This document shows positions 40,309-48,840 of a stretch of 59,729 nucleotides of DNA, one piece after another. The translations under genes and the position numbers were made by a program. Within the stretch, counting starts at the first letter, position 1. Every line of letters starts with the position of its first letter. The DNA lies in the NCBI GenBank assembly GCA_964584315.1, contig CAZOZO010000017.1, positions 1-59,729 on the forward strand, written 5' to 3'. The stretch is from CAXXOK01 sp964584315 (lineage in GTDB: Bacteria; Bacillota; Clostridia; Christensenellales; Aristaeellaceae). Under the pieces are notes generated by a model. The model was not told where the DNA came from. It made no database searches and saw only the letters and a program-made list of their open reading frames with translations.

Positions 40309-41508
40309 TCAGGTCAGGGATTTGACGAACGCCTCGATGCGGCTGAGGCCTTCACGGATGTTCGCCATGGACACCGCGTAGCTTAGGCGGCAGTAGCCCT
40401 CGGCCATGAAAGCGCTGCCCGGCACCACGGCCACCTTGGCGTGCGTGAGCAGCGCGGTGGCAAAGGCGGCGCAATCCGCGATGGGCTGGCCATCGATACG
40501 CTTGCCCAGCAGCGCGGATACGTTCATCATCACGTAAAAAGCACCGTCCGGCTTAACGCAGCTCAGGCCCGGGATCAGGTTGATGCCGCGCACGATGGCA
40601 TCGCGCCGCTCCTCGAAGGCCTTGCGCATGGTCTCCACGCAGTCCTGCGGCATGGTGAGGGCGCGGGTGGCCGCCGCCTGCGCGGGCGTGTTGGGCGCGC
40701 TGGTCGCCTGGCTCTGCGCGTTGCTCATGGCGTCGATCACCTCACGCGGGCCCGCCGCATAGCCGATGCGGAAGCCCGTCATGGCATATGTCTTGCTGAC
40801 GCCGTTCACCACGATGGTGCGGGCCTTGACCGCCTCGCCAAACGAAGCGATGCTCACATGCTCATGGTCGCCGTAGATCAGGTTTTCGTAGATCTCGTCG
40901 CTCACGATGTAAAAATCATGCTTGACCGCCAGGTCCGCCAGCGCCTTCAGCATGGCGTGGGGCCATACGCAGCCGTTGGGGTTGCTGGGGCTGGTGAGCA
41001 TGAACACCTTGGTTTTGGGCGTGATGGCCGCTTCGATGGCCGCCACCGAGGGCACGAAGCCCTCTTTTTCACCGGAGGGCACAAACACCGGCACGCCGCC
41101 CACCATGCGCACCATCTCCGGGTAGCTCACCCAGCACGGCGTGGGGATGATCACCTCATCGCCATCATCCAACAGCGCAAAAAATGCGTTGTACAGCGAA
41201 TGCTTCGCCCCGTTGGAGACCAGCACGTCGTTCACATCATAGGTAAGGCCGTTGTCGCGCTTGAACTTTTCCACAATGGCCTTGCGCAGCTCCAGCGTGC
41301 CGGGCACGGGCGAATAGCGCGTCTGGCCCTTGTCGAGGGCTTCCTTCATCGCGTCGCGGATAGGTTCGGGCGTGTCAAAATCCGGCTCGCCCGCGGCAAA
41401 GCCGATCACGTTCTCCCCTGCGGCGCGCATCGCCTTGGCCTTGGCATCAATGGCAAGGGTGGCGGACGGCGCGATATTTTTGGCTTTTTCGGACAGTCCC
41501 AGCGGCAT
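40309..41508 (-). CDS. Class I pyridoxal-phosphate aminotransferase (aspartate aminotransferase type)
   Basis: 399 residues. Family motifs: IGFAAGEPDFDTPEPI, VSNGAKHSLYNAF, MLTSPSNPNGCVW, YIVSDEIYENLIYGD (PLP-contacting Asp and Tyr), VNGVSKTYAMTGFRIGY (PLP Lys) and the C-terminal VPGSAFMAEGYCRLSYA (substrate Arg). This is the AspB/AspC-like subgroup Ib. It moves amino groups between glutamate and oxaloacetate or other 2-oxo acids. The ATG has AGGAGG 7 nt upstream; the frame further upstream runs into the promoter. Together with the citrate-synthase-like gene on the same strand, it fits glutamate/aspartate metabolism. Confidence 0.93.
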   Translation of the reverse strand: MPLGLSEKAKNIAPSATLAIDAKAKAMRAAGENVIGFAAGEPDFDTPEPIRDAMKEALDKGQTRYSPVPGTLELRKAIVEKFKRDNGLTYDVNDVLVSNGAKHSLYNAFFALLDDGDEVIIPTPCWVSYPEMVRMVGGVPVFVPSGEKEGFVPSVAAIEAAITPKTKVFMLTSPSNPNGCVWPHAMLKALADLAVKHDFYIVSDEIYENLIYGDHEHVSIASFGEAVKARTIVVNGVSKTYAMTGFRIGYAAGPREVIDAMSNAQSQATSAPNTPAQAAATRALTMPQDCVETMRKAFEERRDAIVRGINLIPGLSCVKPDGAFYVMMNVSALLGKRIDGQPIADCAAFATALLTHAKVAVVPGSAFMAEGYCRLSYAVSMANIREGLSRIEAFVKSLT

Positions 41509-41637
41509 GTGGTTTCCTCCTGCAATGGCGCGCCATGCGTGCCTTACTCGACATGCAAATGGCGGATGCGCCATTGCATCTTGCATATCGCCCGCGCCCC
41601 GCAAAACCGGCGGCCTGCGCCTGACGAACTGGATTGC

Positions 41638-41666
41638 ATTATAGCACAATCGTTTTGCGGAGTAAA
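41638..41666 (-). promoter_or_regulatory. Promoter of the aminotransferase gene
   Basis: Minus strand TTTACT (41661-41666), 17 bp, TATAAT (41638-41643). Confidence 0.65.
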
Positions 41667-41780
41667 GTGGCGCGGCGCGCTTTTTTCCAAAAAGCTGCGT
41701 AAAATGAATTTTTCAATGCTTTAGGCTGCATTTTTTGGCTTCAATGCGCCCAGAATAACGCGCGGCCGCAGGCGCGTGTG

Positions 41781-41809
41781 TTTCGGTTTGCGCGCGCACC
41801 GTGTATAAT
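41781..41809 (+). promoter_or_regulatory. Promoter of the TlpA-CcdA operon
   Basis: Perfect -10 TATAAT (41804-41809); the -35 at 17 bp is weak (TTTCGG, 41781-41786). Confidence 0.55.
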
Positions 41810-41830
41810 GGACAAAAGGAGTGATGCGCA

Positions 41831-42388
41831 ATGCAGAACTGGTTACGCCGCGGTATGTCCCTTTTGGTGGCAATGATGTTGCTTCCCCTCGCCGCCCTCG
41901 CGGAGGCGACACCGCCCGCCCGCAATGCCGACAACATGCCCTATGTGTTCGACGTGTTCAACGGCACGGCGGCCGACCTGACCCAATACAAGGGCAAGGC
42001 CGTATGGCTCAATTTTTTTACCGGCTGGTGCCAGTACTGCATGGAGGAAATGCCGGATATCAAAAAGGCATTTGAAACCTACAGCACGGACGAACTGGCC
42101 ATCGTGCTTGTGCATGTGTGGGATGGCGAGGACGCGGCGGATTCTGCCGCGGTGGTCAAGCAGTTCGGGCTGGAGGGCATGACCGTGGTGGAGGACAAGG
42201 ACATGTCGCTGGCCTCGCTGGTGAGTCTGTCGGGCTACCCGACCAGCATCTTCATCGACAAGGACGGCTATCTGTCCAGCGTGGCCTATGCGCTGCAGTT
42301 TGAGGCCATGGCGGAGACCATAGACGGCATGGGCGTCGCGAAAGCCGCGGCCGCGCCCGATGCTACGCCCACGGCGGTCGTGCCGTGA
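41831..42388 (+). CDS. Exported thioredoxin-like protein (TlpA/ResA type)
   Basis: 185 residues. A signal peptide (LVAMMLLPLAALAEA) is followed by a thioredoxin fold: AVWLNFFTGWCQYCMEEMPDIKKAF with the redox pair CQYC, VVEDKDMSLASLV and the cis-Pro loop SGYPTSIFIDKDG. It ends in an Ala/Pro/Thr-rich tail. TlpA/ResA proteins reduce disulfides on the outer face of the membrane, using electrons passed through CcdA, which is encoded next with overlapping GTGA. AAAAGGAG precedes the ATG. There is no lipobox; the signal region may remain as a membrane anchor. Confidence 0.92.
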   Translation: MQNWLRRGMSLLVAMMLLPLAALAEATPPARNADNMPYVFDVFNGTAADLTQYKGKAVWLNFFTGWCQYCMEEMPDIKKAFETYSTDELAIVLVHVWDGEDAADSAAVVKQFGLEGMTVVEDKDMSLASLVSLSGYPTSIFIDKDGYLSSVAYALQFEAMAETIDGMGVAKAAAAPDATPTAVVP

Positions 42389-43086
42389 GTGACCTGTTCA
42401 CGGTTGCCATGCCCCAGCTGACGCTGTGGGCAGCGTTTGGCGGCGGGCTGGTCGCGTTTGTCTCCCCCTGTGTGCTGCCGATGCTGCCCGTCTACGCGCT
42501 GTATCTGTTCAGCTCCGGCGAGGGCGAGGCGACGGCCCGCGTGGCCTGGAAGGCACTGCTGCTTCGCTGTTTAGGTCTCCTGCTCGGGTTTGTGACACTG
42601 TTTACCCTGATCGGCGCGGGTGCTGGGCTCATCGGCGGCGCGCTGAAGGCCCTTGACCGCGGCACGCTGGATATCGCGACCGGTGTGCTGATGATCCTCT
42701 TCGGCATCTGGACGGGCGGCTTTGTGCGCCTGCACGGCGTGAGTGCCCCCAAGTGGGCCGGCAGCAACGCCGTCAAGCCGCGCGGATTTTTCAGCAGCGC
42801 GGCGTTCGGCATCGTGATCGCCCTGTCGTGGACGCCATGCCTCACACCTGTTTTGGCCAACGCGCTCATTTTGGCCGCATCCAGCGCCACGGCAGCAACG
42901 GGCATGCTCGCGCTGGCTGTGTTCGCACTGGGGCTGGCGCTGCCGATGCTCGCGTTCATGGCACTGTACCAGTGGCTGCGGGGCGCGCTGGGTTGGCTGC
43001 GCACGCACCAGCTGCTGCTGCGCCGCATCGGCGGCATACTGATGGCCGCCTATGGCCTGTGGCTGATCCTCTCCGCCGTGCTGTGA
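42385..43086 (+). CDS. ccdA: CcdA family thiol-disulfide transmembrane electron transporter
   Basis: 233 residues with six membrane helices. The two redox cysteines are in VSPCVLPMLPVYALYL (helix 1) and LSWTPCLTPVLANAL (helix 4), both followed by the family's proline motif. CcdA passes reducing equivalents from cytoplasmic thioredoxin to extracytoplasmic TlpA-like partners. The GTG start overlaps the stop of the TlpA-like gene, so the pair is coupled. No cytochrome c genes are adjacent, so the client may be another exported protein. Confidence 0.94.
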   Translation: MSDLFTVAMPQLTLWAAFGGGLVAFVSPCVLPMLPVYALYLFSSGEGEATARVAWKALLLRCLGLLLGFVTLFTLIGAGAGLIGGALKALDRGTLDIATGVLMILFGIWTGGFVRLHGVSAPKWAGSNAVKPRGFFSSAAFGIVIALSWTPCLTPVLANALILAASSATAATGMLALAVFALGLALPMLAFMALYQWLRGALGWLRTHQLLLRRIGGILMAAYGLWLILSAVL

Positions 43087-43159
43087 CTGCGGTTGAGCAT
43101 GGGCGCAGGTTTGCGCCTTAGCCATACCCCAACGAGATCCTGTGTCAAAATGCTTTCTA

Positions 43160-43187
43160 GCGTCGCCCCTATCGGGCGGCGCTTTTT
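43160..43187 (+). terminator. Terminator of the TlpA-CcdA operon
   Basis: 9-bp stem GCGTCGCCC/GGGCGGCGC (one T-G pair; 43160-43168, 43174-43182) followed by five T. Confidence 0.85.
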
Positions 43188-43321
43188 CAAATCGTTTTAC
43201 CTTTTACGCTCATGGTGGCATACAGCGGCGGTCGCGCATCTGCGATATGTCGCTTCCAAAGCGACCACGAACCCCGTTGATCGTAGTATGCTCACACCAT
43301 CAAACAAAGGAGGCGACCCCC

Positions 43322-43975
43322 ATGAAAGACAACCTGACCGAGCTGGTGTTCATTTTGGACAAGAGCGGCTCCATGCACGGGCTGGAGGGCGATACCATCG
43401 GCGGCTTCAACAGTATGCTGGACAAGCAGAAGGCCGTACCGGGCGACGCGCTTGTGACCACCGCCCTCTTCAGCGACGAGTACGAGCTGTTGCACGACCG
43501 TACCGCCATACAGGGCGTAAAACCGCTGACCGCGCGGGAATACTGCGTGGGCGGCTGCACCGCGCTGCTGGACGCGATCGGCCGCACCATCGACAAGATC
43601 GAGCGCGCCCACAAAAACACAGACGAGGCCGAGCGCCCCGGACACACGGTGTTCGTGATCACCACCGACGGGCTGGAAAACGCCAGCCGCGAGTACGGGC
43701 GCAACCGCATCAAGCAACTGGTGAGCCAGAAGCAGGAGAAGGACGGCTGGGAGTTTTTGTTTCTCGGCGCAAACATGGATGCGATCGCTGTCGCGGCGGA
43801 TATCGGCATCCATGCCTCGCACGCCGCACAGTTCATGTGCGACGCGGTGGGCACGCGCACGCATTACAACTCGCTGAACGACGCGCTGGAGAGCTTTCGC
43901 TGCTCCGCGCCCCTGACAGCGGAGTGGAAGGCGCCCATCGAGGCGGATATGCGTAAGCGCGGGCGGCGGGTATAA
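43322..43975 (+). CDS. Cytoplasmic von Willebrand factor A domain protein
   Basis: 217 residues, a single vWA domain. The MIDAS site DKSGSM (D-x-S-x-S) is near the N-terminus, with the Thr in GGCTALLDAIG and the Asp in VITTDGLENASREYG. There is no signal peptide or membrane helix. Similar bacterial vWA proteins are often found near phage-like or tellurium-resistance loci, but here it stands alone. It should bind a divalent metal and a protein partner. AAAGGAGG precedes the ATG. Confidence 0.9.
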   Translation: MKDNLTELVFILDKSGSMHGLEGDTIGGFNSMLDKQKAVPGDALVTTALFSDEYELLHDRTAIQGVKPLTAREYCVGGCTALLDAIGRTIDKIERAHKNTDEAERPGHTVFVITTDGLENASREYGRNRIKQLVSQKQEKDGWEFLFLGANMDAIAVAADIGIHASHAAQFMCDAVGTRTHYNSLNDALESFRCSAPLTAEWKAPIEADMRKRGRRV

Positions 43976-44018
43976 CGGAGGCCGTGGGAGGGGCGGGCCG
44001 GGACTGCCCCCAGGTAAA

Positions 44019-44056
44019 ACAGGGGGGAGCGTTTGCCGTTCAGGCGGGCGCTCCCC
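44019..44056 (-). terminator. Terminator of the nnr fusion gene
   Basis: Minus strand 8-bp stem GGGGAGCG/CGCTCCCC (arms 44049-44056 and 44024-44031), followed by CCTGTTTT. Confidence 0.6.
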
Positions 44057-44088
44057 TTATCGATGGCGGCACAGCAAGTGCCCTTCCC

Positions 44089-46152
44089 CTATTTGACCCA
44101 TATCTCCGACTTGATGGTACGCTCCAAAAACCGCGTGCCCTCGCGTATCTCCGCCTCGGTCACATGCGTGCCCGCCGCGGCCACCACCCACTTGTCCTCC
44201 ACGTCGTTCAGCCGGTGGATCACCGCCACCACTTCGCCCTCGAACGACACCACCGGCTCCTTCACGCCCCACACGTAGGCATCCTGCCACTCGTTGTCCG
44301 CAGCCAGCACATCGCTCACGTAGCCGTAGTTGAGGGAGTAGGCAACGTCGCGCAGATCCGGGTGGCGCGTGCCAAGCGGTCTGTCCACGGTCACGCGCAC
44401 GCGCCGTCCCAGCGCGCTGCGGTGGTCGTGCGGGGCGCGGCCCCCGCGGGCGGACGCGTCCGTTATGGCCGCGTGTTGCAGTGCCGCGTACTCATCGGAC
44501 GGGTCGTGCATCGCCAGCGTGTCCGTGTCGTATGTGGCGGGCGTGCCGCCCACGAGGGCCGCCGCGCTTGCCACGCCGCGCTCCGGCACGTCTGGCACGC
44601 GCCCAAGCGCCTCACACAGGTCGGTGGCCAACAGCCCGCGCTCGCCGCGCGTCTCGGCGGCGGTCAGCCCCGCCAGCCCGTGCAGGGCGCAAGCGGTTTG
44701 CAACAGGCGTACGCCGGAAAGGCCATACGCCTCGCGCCCCGCCAGCATCGCGCCGATGATGCCCGCCAGCGCGTCGCCGCTACCGCCCTTGGCCATCGCG
44801 GCAGAACCGTACAGATTGAGGGCCTCGCCGTCCTCCGCGGCAAGCACCGTGCTCGCGCTCTTGAGCACCACCGCGCCGCCGTACTTCGCGCGCAGCGCGC
44901 GGGCGGCGGCGGGCTGGTCAGCCAGCACCGCGTCCACGGTGGTTTCGAGCATTCTTGCCGCCTCGCCGATGTGGGGCGTGAGCACGACATGCTCCGGCAG
45001 GCGGGGCAAAGGTTCGGGCGCGTCCGCCAGCCAGTTGAGCGCGTCCGCGTCCAGCACGGCGGGAGTATGGTGTGCCGCGAGCCAGCCCGTTACCTTCGCA
45101 AGCAGCGTTCGCGCCCACGCGTCTTGCCCCATGCCGCAGCCTACGACCAGCGCATCCGCCTGCATAAGCAGGGGCTTGAGCAGCGTATAGGCCTCGCCCG
45201 CAGCAGCCTCGGGGCTGGATGCGCTGCCATCGTCGGGCAAAGGAAGGCAGGTAGCGCAAGGGCACAGGGCTTGCACGGTAGGTACCACCGCGCGGGGGCA
45301 GGCCACCGTGGCGAGGCCTGCGCCAGCGCGCAGCGCCGCCGTGGCCGCGACGGCCGCCGCGCCCGCCATGCCAAACGACCCGCACAGCAGCAACACGCGC
45401 CCGTAATCACCTTTATGGCTGTTGCGCCTGCGCGCGGGCAGCAGCCTGTCCCCCGTGCTCAGCACGGCAAAGCCCGTCGCGTCGTCCCACGCGGCGGATA
45501 TGCCGATATCCCCAACCACCACGCGCCCGCAAAGGTCAAGCCCATCCCCAAGGAAAAGCCCTTGCTTGGGCCTGTGGAACGTGACCGTTACGGTGGCGCG
45601 CACGGCATCGCCATCAGCCGTGCCACCCAGCACCCGCCCTGTCGCTCCGTCCAGCCCGCTGGGGATATCCACCGCCACCACTGGCGCGCCCGCGGCGTTC
45701 AGCGCGCGGGCCGCAGCAAGGGCCGCGCCCGCCAGCGGGCGGCTCTGGCCCGTGCCGTACATCGCGTCCAGCGCGCAGGCCAAATCCTTGGGCCACGGGG
45801 GAAGCGGCGCGTCATCCGCGAGGGATACCGCCTGCACGCGCGCCATCAGCGGCTTGAGGCGCGCCCACTGCTCCGCGGTCTCCGGCGAGGGTTCGCCCGG
45901 CAGCCTCCACACCGTGATTTGCAGCGCGGGCATACGCCCCATCAGCAGCCTCGCGGCGGCAAGCCCGTCCGCGCCGTTGTTGCCGGGGCCGCATACCAAA
46001 AGCAGCCGCCCGCCGCCGCGCAGCATGGGCGCGGCCGCGTCGGCCACATGGGTTGCCGCGCGCTCCATGAGGGTCAAACTCCCGGTGCCCGTACCCGCCA
46101 TCATGCGCGCTTCCACGCGCTTCATATCCTGTGGCAAAATGGTGTGGAGCAT
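44089..46152 (-). CDS. nnrD: NAD(P)H-hydrate epimerase/dehydratase fused to an inorganic-pyrophosphatase-like domain
   Basis: 687 residues in one uninterrupted frame. Residues 1-215 are the YjeF N-terminal epimerase (VCGPGNNGADGLAAAR at 54-69, VDIPSGLDGATG near 171-182). Residues about 240-520 are the ADP-dependent dehydratase (GRVLLLCGSFGMAGAAA, VLTPHIGEAARM, AKGGSGDALAG at 454-464). These repair hydrated NAD(P)H. Residues about 580-687 form a domain normally found as a separate protein of about 110 residues, similar to family I inorganic pyrophosphatase: VRVTVDRPLGTRHP, SLNYGYVSDVLA, WQDAYVWGV, VIHRLNDVEDKWV. The stretch 525-580 is a linker. The ATG follows GGGGGA. The gene lies 330 nt downstream of acpS. 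Confidence 0.9.
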   Translation of the reverse strand: MLHTILPQDMKRVEARMMAGTGTGSLTLMERAATHVADAAAPMLRGGGRLLLVCGPGNNGADGLAAARLLMGRMPALQITVWRLPGEPSPETAEQWARLKPLMARVQAVSLADDAPLPPWPKDLACALDAMYGTGQSRPLAGAALAAARALNAAGAPVVAVDIPSGLDGATGRVLGGTADGDAVRATVTVTFHRPKQGLFLGDGLDLCGRVVVGDIGISAAWDDATGFAVLSTGDRLLPARRRNSHKGDYGRVLLLCGSFGMAGAAAVAATAALRAGAGLATVACPRAVVPTVQALCPCATCLPLPDDGSASSPEAAAGEAYTLLKPLLMQADALVVGCGMGQDAWARTLLAKVTGWLAAHHTPAVLDADALNWLADAPEPLPRLPEHVVLTPHIGEAARMLETTVDAVLADQPAAARALRAKYGGAVVLKSASTVLAAEDGEALNLYGSAAMAKGGSGDALAGIIGAMLAGREAYGLSGVRLLQTACALHGLAGLTAAETRGERGLLATDLCEALGRVPDVPERGVASAAALVGGTPATYDTDTLAMHDPSDEYAALQHAAITDASARGGRAPHDHRSALGRRVRVTVDRPLGTRHPDLRDVAYSLNYGYVSDVLAADNEWQDAYVWGVKEPVVSFEGEVVAVIHRLNDVEDKWVVAAAGTHVTEAEIREGTRFLERTIKSEIWVK

Positions 46153-46366
46153 GGATTTTCCCCCTATTCTGTTTTCGGATGGGGTTTGGGATGGAAGCGA
46201 GGTAAGGGTTTCGCTGTGGTACCGATAAGGCTAGATCGGTCTGGCTTGGAAATAGCGATGTGTTGAGCAGGGGAAAGCATTCGCTCGGTCAGGACGGGAT
46301 AACGGGTCGCGACGGGGAAGGAACGGAATGTGTGCTCTGAACCAACCGTGTCCGTTTTTTCCGCTC

Positions 46367-46476
46367 TCATCGGAGCGCCTGCGGCGCTCATCGCTCGCTT
46401 ACAGGATATTCGCCGCGGCGTAGAGTCTTGGGGTTTCACCCCAAACCTCGCAAGAGCCATTGATCCTTGACCCATT
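46367..46476. repeat. Intergenic element B, related to element A at 4402-4462
   Basis: CATC, the palindrome core AGCGCCTG-GGCGCT (46373-46387), a small hairpin GGGGT-TTC-ACCCC, and the end CCTTGACCCATT (to 46476) just after acpS. It shares both ends with element A, with a longer middle. The rest of the 46153-46482 gap holds no gene I can support. Confidence 0.4.
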
Positions 46477-46482
46477 TCCCTA

Positions 46483-46854
46483 TTATTCGATCACGCACAC
46501 GGCGGCGGCCATGCCCCCGTCATGCGTCACGCTCAAATGGGCTCGCTCCGCGCCCAGTTCCCTTACCTTATCCAGCGCTTTCTCCCCCAGCGCATACATG
46601 GGCCTGCCAAGCGCGTCATGGCTCACGCCGACATCCACCATCGACACCCCGCCGCTCAGGCCCACGCCCAGCGCCTTCAGGAACGCCTCTTTCGCCGCGA
46701 ACATCCCAGCCGCGCTCTGCGCGCCCACCGCACCGCGCCCTGCGATATACGCCTGTTCTTCCGGCGTAAAATACCGCGTCAGAAACCCATCGCTCTTGCC
46801 CATCGCGGCCGCGATGCGCTTGATCTCACACAGGTCTATGCCCAGCCCCTTCAC
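46483..46854 (-). CDS. acpS: Holo-[acyl-carrier-protein] synthase
   Basis: 123 residues, normal AcpS length. GLGIDLCEIKRIAAAM (metal Asp), LTRYFTPEEQAYI and MFAAKEAFLKALG (metal Glu, catalytic Lys), and a C-terminal AHLSVTHDGGMAAAVCVIE. It moves 4'-phosphopantetheine from CoA to acyl carrier protein. The start is the GTG at 46854, which overlaps the stop of the P1 peptidase gene (GTGA); the longer frame reads into that gene. The acpS-nnrD neighbourhood is common in Bacillota. Confidence 0.95.
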   Translation of the reverse strand: MKGLGIDLCEIKRIAAAMGKSDGFLTRYFTPEEQAYIAGRGAVGAQSAAGMFAAKEAFLKALGVGLSGGVSMVDVGVSHDALGRPMYALGEKALDKVRELGAERAHLSVTHDGGMAAAVCVIE

Positions 46855-47810
46855 CTGGCGGCTCCCATGACCACCGCGTTGGCGATGGCCCTTGCCATCA
46901 CTTCTGCCGCCGCCGCGCACATCTGCACCATGTTTACATCCGCGTCCACGCGGCCCGTCGCCAGCGCGAAGGCTGTGTCGCCGTCCATCTGCGTGTGCAC
47001 CGGGCGGATGGCACGCGCAAACCCGTCGTGCGCGCAGGTCGCCAGCCGGTTCACTTGCGGCTTGGTCAGCACCGCGTCGGTCGCCACCACGGCGATGGTC
47101 GTGTTCGTCGGCTTGGGGAATTTCAGCAGCTCCGCCACGGGCTGCGCGCCGTAGAGCAGGTTTTCCGCCAGCAGCGGCCTGCCGTCGCTCAAATGCCCGC
47201 AGGCCAGCGGCTTTGCGGTATGCGGGTCGTACACGTCGCCCACGGCGTTCACACAGGCGATGGCGCCCACCGTGACCCCGTTTGCCAGCGTGATGCTCGC
47301 CGTGCCCGTGCCGCCCGGGGCGGGCATGGCCGATGGCACCAGCTTGCCAACCGTAGCGCCCGTGCCCGCACCATGCGGGCCCTGCTCCACCTGCTTGGCA
47401 GCGTTCTTGCAGGCCTCGTAGCCCATCTCCTCATCCGGCCGCACGCGCCCGTCGCCCGTACCCAGGTCGAACAGCACCGCGCCGGGCACGATGGGCACTT
47501 TGCACACGCCCGTGTCCACGCCCACGCCCAGCTCCTCCAGGTAGCGCATCACGCCCGCGGCGGCGTTCAGGCCAAAGGCACTGCCGCCCGCCAGCATCAC
47601 GGCGTTGGCGCGCTCCACGGTGTTCTCGCTCCACGTCAGCGGTATCTCGCGCGTGCCGGGGGCCGCGCCGCGCACGTCCGAGCCGACCACCGCGCCCTCG
47701 CGCCCGCACAGCACCACCGTGACGCCCGTCAGCGCCACGCGGTTTTCGGCCTGTCCCACGCGGATGCCGTGCACATTGGTAATGGAACCCTCAAACAGCG
47801 GTTTAGACAT
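46851..47810 (-). CDS. P1 family peptidase (DmpA/L-aminopeptidase-D-esterase type)
   Basis: 319 residues. The fold is marked by ITNVHGIRVGQAEN, GVTVVLCGREGAVVG, VMLAGGSAFGLNAAAGVMRYLEE and a self-cleavage site before the nucleophile in PTNTTIAVVATDAVLTK. In DmpA the nucleophile is Ser; here Thr occupies that place, as in many Bacillota homologues. The precursor cleaves itself into two chains and then removes N-terminal residues or hydrolyses amides and esters. The ATG overlaps the birA stop by 8 nt; AGGAG lies 10 nt upstream. The enzyme's physiological substrate is unknown. Confidence 0.92.
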   Translation of the reverse strand: MSKPLFEGSITNVHGIRVGQAENRVALTGVTVVLCGREGAVVGSDVRGAAPGTREIPLTWSENTVERANAVMLAGGSAFGLNAAAGVMRYLEELGVGVDTGVCKVPIVPGAVLFDLGTGDGRVRPDEEMGYEACKNAAKQVEQGPHGAGTGATVGKLVPSAMPAPGGTGTASITLANGVTVGAIACVNAVGDVYDPHTAKPLACGHLSDGRPLLAENLLYGAQPVAELLKFPKPTNTTIAVVATDAVLTKPQVNRLATCAHDGFARAIRPVHTQMDGDTAFALATGRVDADVNMVQMCAAAAEVMARAIANAVVMGAAR

Positions 47811-48795
47811 AGCCCATCACTCCTCGCACCGATACGTCTCCGCTGAGCACGCGCCGGAGGGTGCCCGCGCCGTCGCGCACATGCAGCGCGCCCTCCGCAT
47901 CGATATGCTCCGCCATGCCCGTGAACGTTTCTCTCGCGCCGATCACCTGAACCGTGCGCCCCAGCGTGACCGAGCGCGCCGCATATTCCGGCTGGATGCC
48001 CGCAAAGCCCCTTCCCTCGAGCGCGTCCATCGTCCGCTCCATCTGGAACAGATAGCGGCTTAAAAACGTGCGTCTGTCCACCGGCTCCCCAAGGGCGATG
48101 CGCAACGAGGTCGCCGTTTCGGCCAGCTCGCCGCCAAACGCCTGCTGGTTTAAGTTGAAGCCCGCGCCCACCACGATGCACATTTCGCCTGGCGGGTCGG
48201 TCACCGCTTCGCACAGGATGCCCACGCACTTTCGTCCGTCCAGCACCACGTCGTTGGGCCATTTGATGCCCGGCGCTAGGCCCCACTCCGCGATGGCCTC
48301 TGCCGCGGCCACGGCGGTAGCGAGCGTGACCAGCGGTATCTGTTCCGGCGAAAGGCGGGGCCGGAGCAGCAGCGAGCAGGTCAGGCTCTCGCCAGCCACG
48401 GGATCTGTCCATTCACGCTGCAAGCGCCCGCGCCCAGCCGTCTGCCGGTCGCACACGGCCAGCGTCCCCTCCGGCAACGGTTTGTCCGTCGCCGCGCGCT
48501 TGAGCACCGTATTGGTGGATTCCATCTCCGGCGCGTAGAGGATGTAGCCCTTGCCAAAGTGCCGCGTGGTCAGCTGCCAGCGGATATACACGGGCAGCAG
48601 GCTGTCCTCCTTGGGCAACAGGGTAAAGTCGTGCCCGCCCTCTTGAGCGATGCGGTAGCCCCGCTTTTGCAGCGCCCCAATGCGCTCAAACAGCTCCGTA
48701 AAGTGGATGTGGAACACGTCGCACAGGCTTTGTTGCGTGTGTCCGCGGCCATCCGCCAGTTTGTCCAGCAAGGCTTCCAGCTGGCTTTCGAGCAT
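47803..48795 (-). CDS. birA: Bifunctional biotin-protein ligase/biotin operon repressor
   Basis: 330 residues. The N-terminal helix-turn-helix (about 1-65, QQSLCDVFHIHFTELFERIGALQKRGY) allows DNA binding. The ligase domain has MESTNTVLK, DRQTAGRGRLQREW (biotinyl-AMP loop), KWPNDVVLDGRKCVGIL (catalytic Lys region) and GAGFNLNQ. The small C-terminal domain ends near RRVLSGDVSVRGVMGYV. It attaches biotin to carboxylase subunits and may repress biotin genes. GGAGG precedes the ATG. It is downstream of the HAD gene by 45 nt. Confidence 0.95.
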   Translation of the reverse strand: MLESQLEALLDKLADGRGHTQQSLCDVFHIHFTELFERIGALQKRGYRIAQEGGHDFTLLPKEDSLLPVYIRWQLTTRHFGKGYILYAPEMESTNTVLKRAATDKPLPEGTLAVCDRQTAGRGRLQREWTDPVAGESLTCSLLLRPRLSPEQIPLVTLATAVAAAEAIAEWGLAPGIKWPNDVVLDGRKCVGILCEAVTDPPGEMCIVVGAGFNLNQQAFGGELAETATSLRIALGEPVDRRTFLSRYLFQMERTMDALEGRGFAGIQPEYAARSVTLGRTVQVIGARETFTGMAEHIDAEGALHVRDGAGTLRRVLSGDVSVRGVMGYV

Positions 48796-48840
48796 CCGTA
48801 TCCCTCCGCCTCACGGGGGTGTCCTTACCCTTTGTGTTCT

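Noticed and set aside
42385..43086. Cytochrome c maturation role for the TlpA-CcdA pair
   Set aside because: No cytochrome c, ccsA or resB gene is nearby, so I kept the more general thiol-reductant description.
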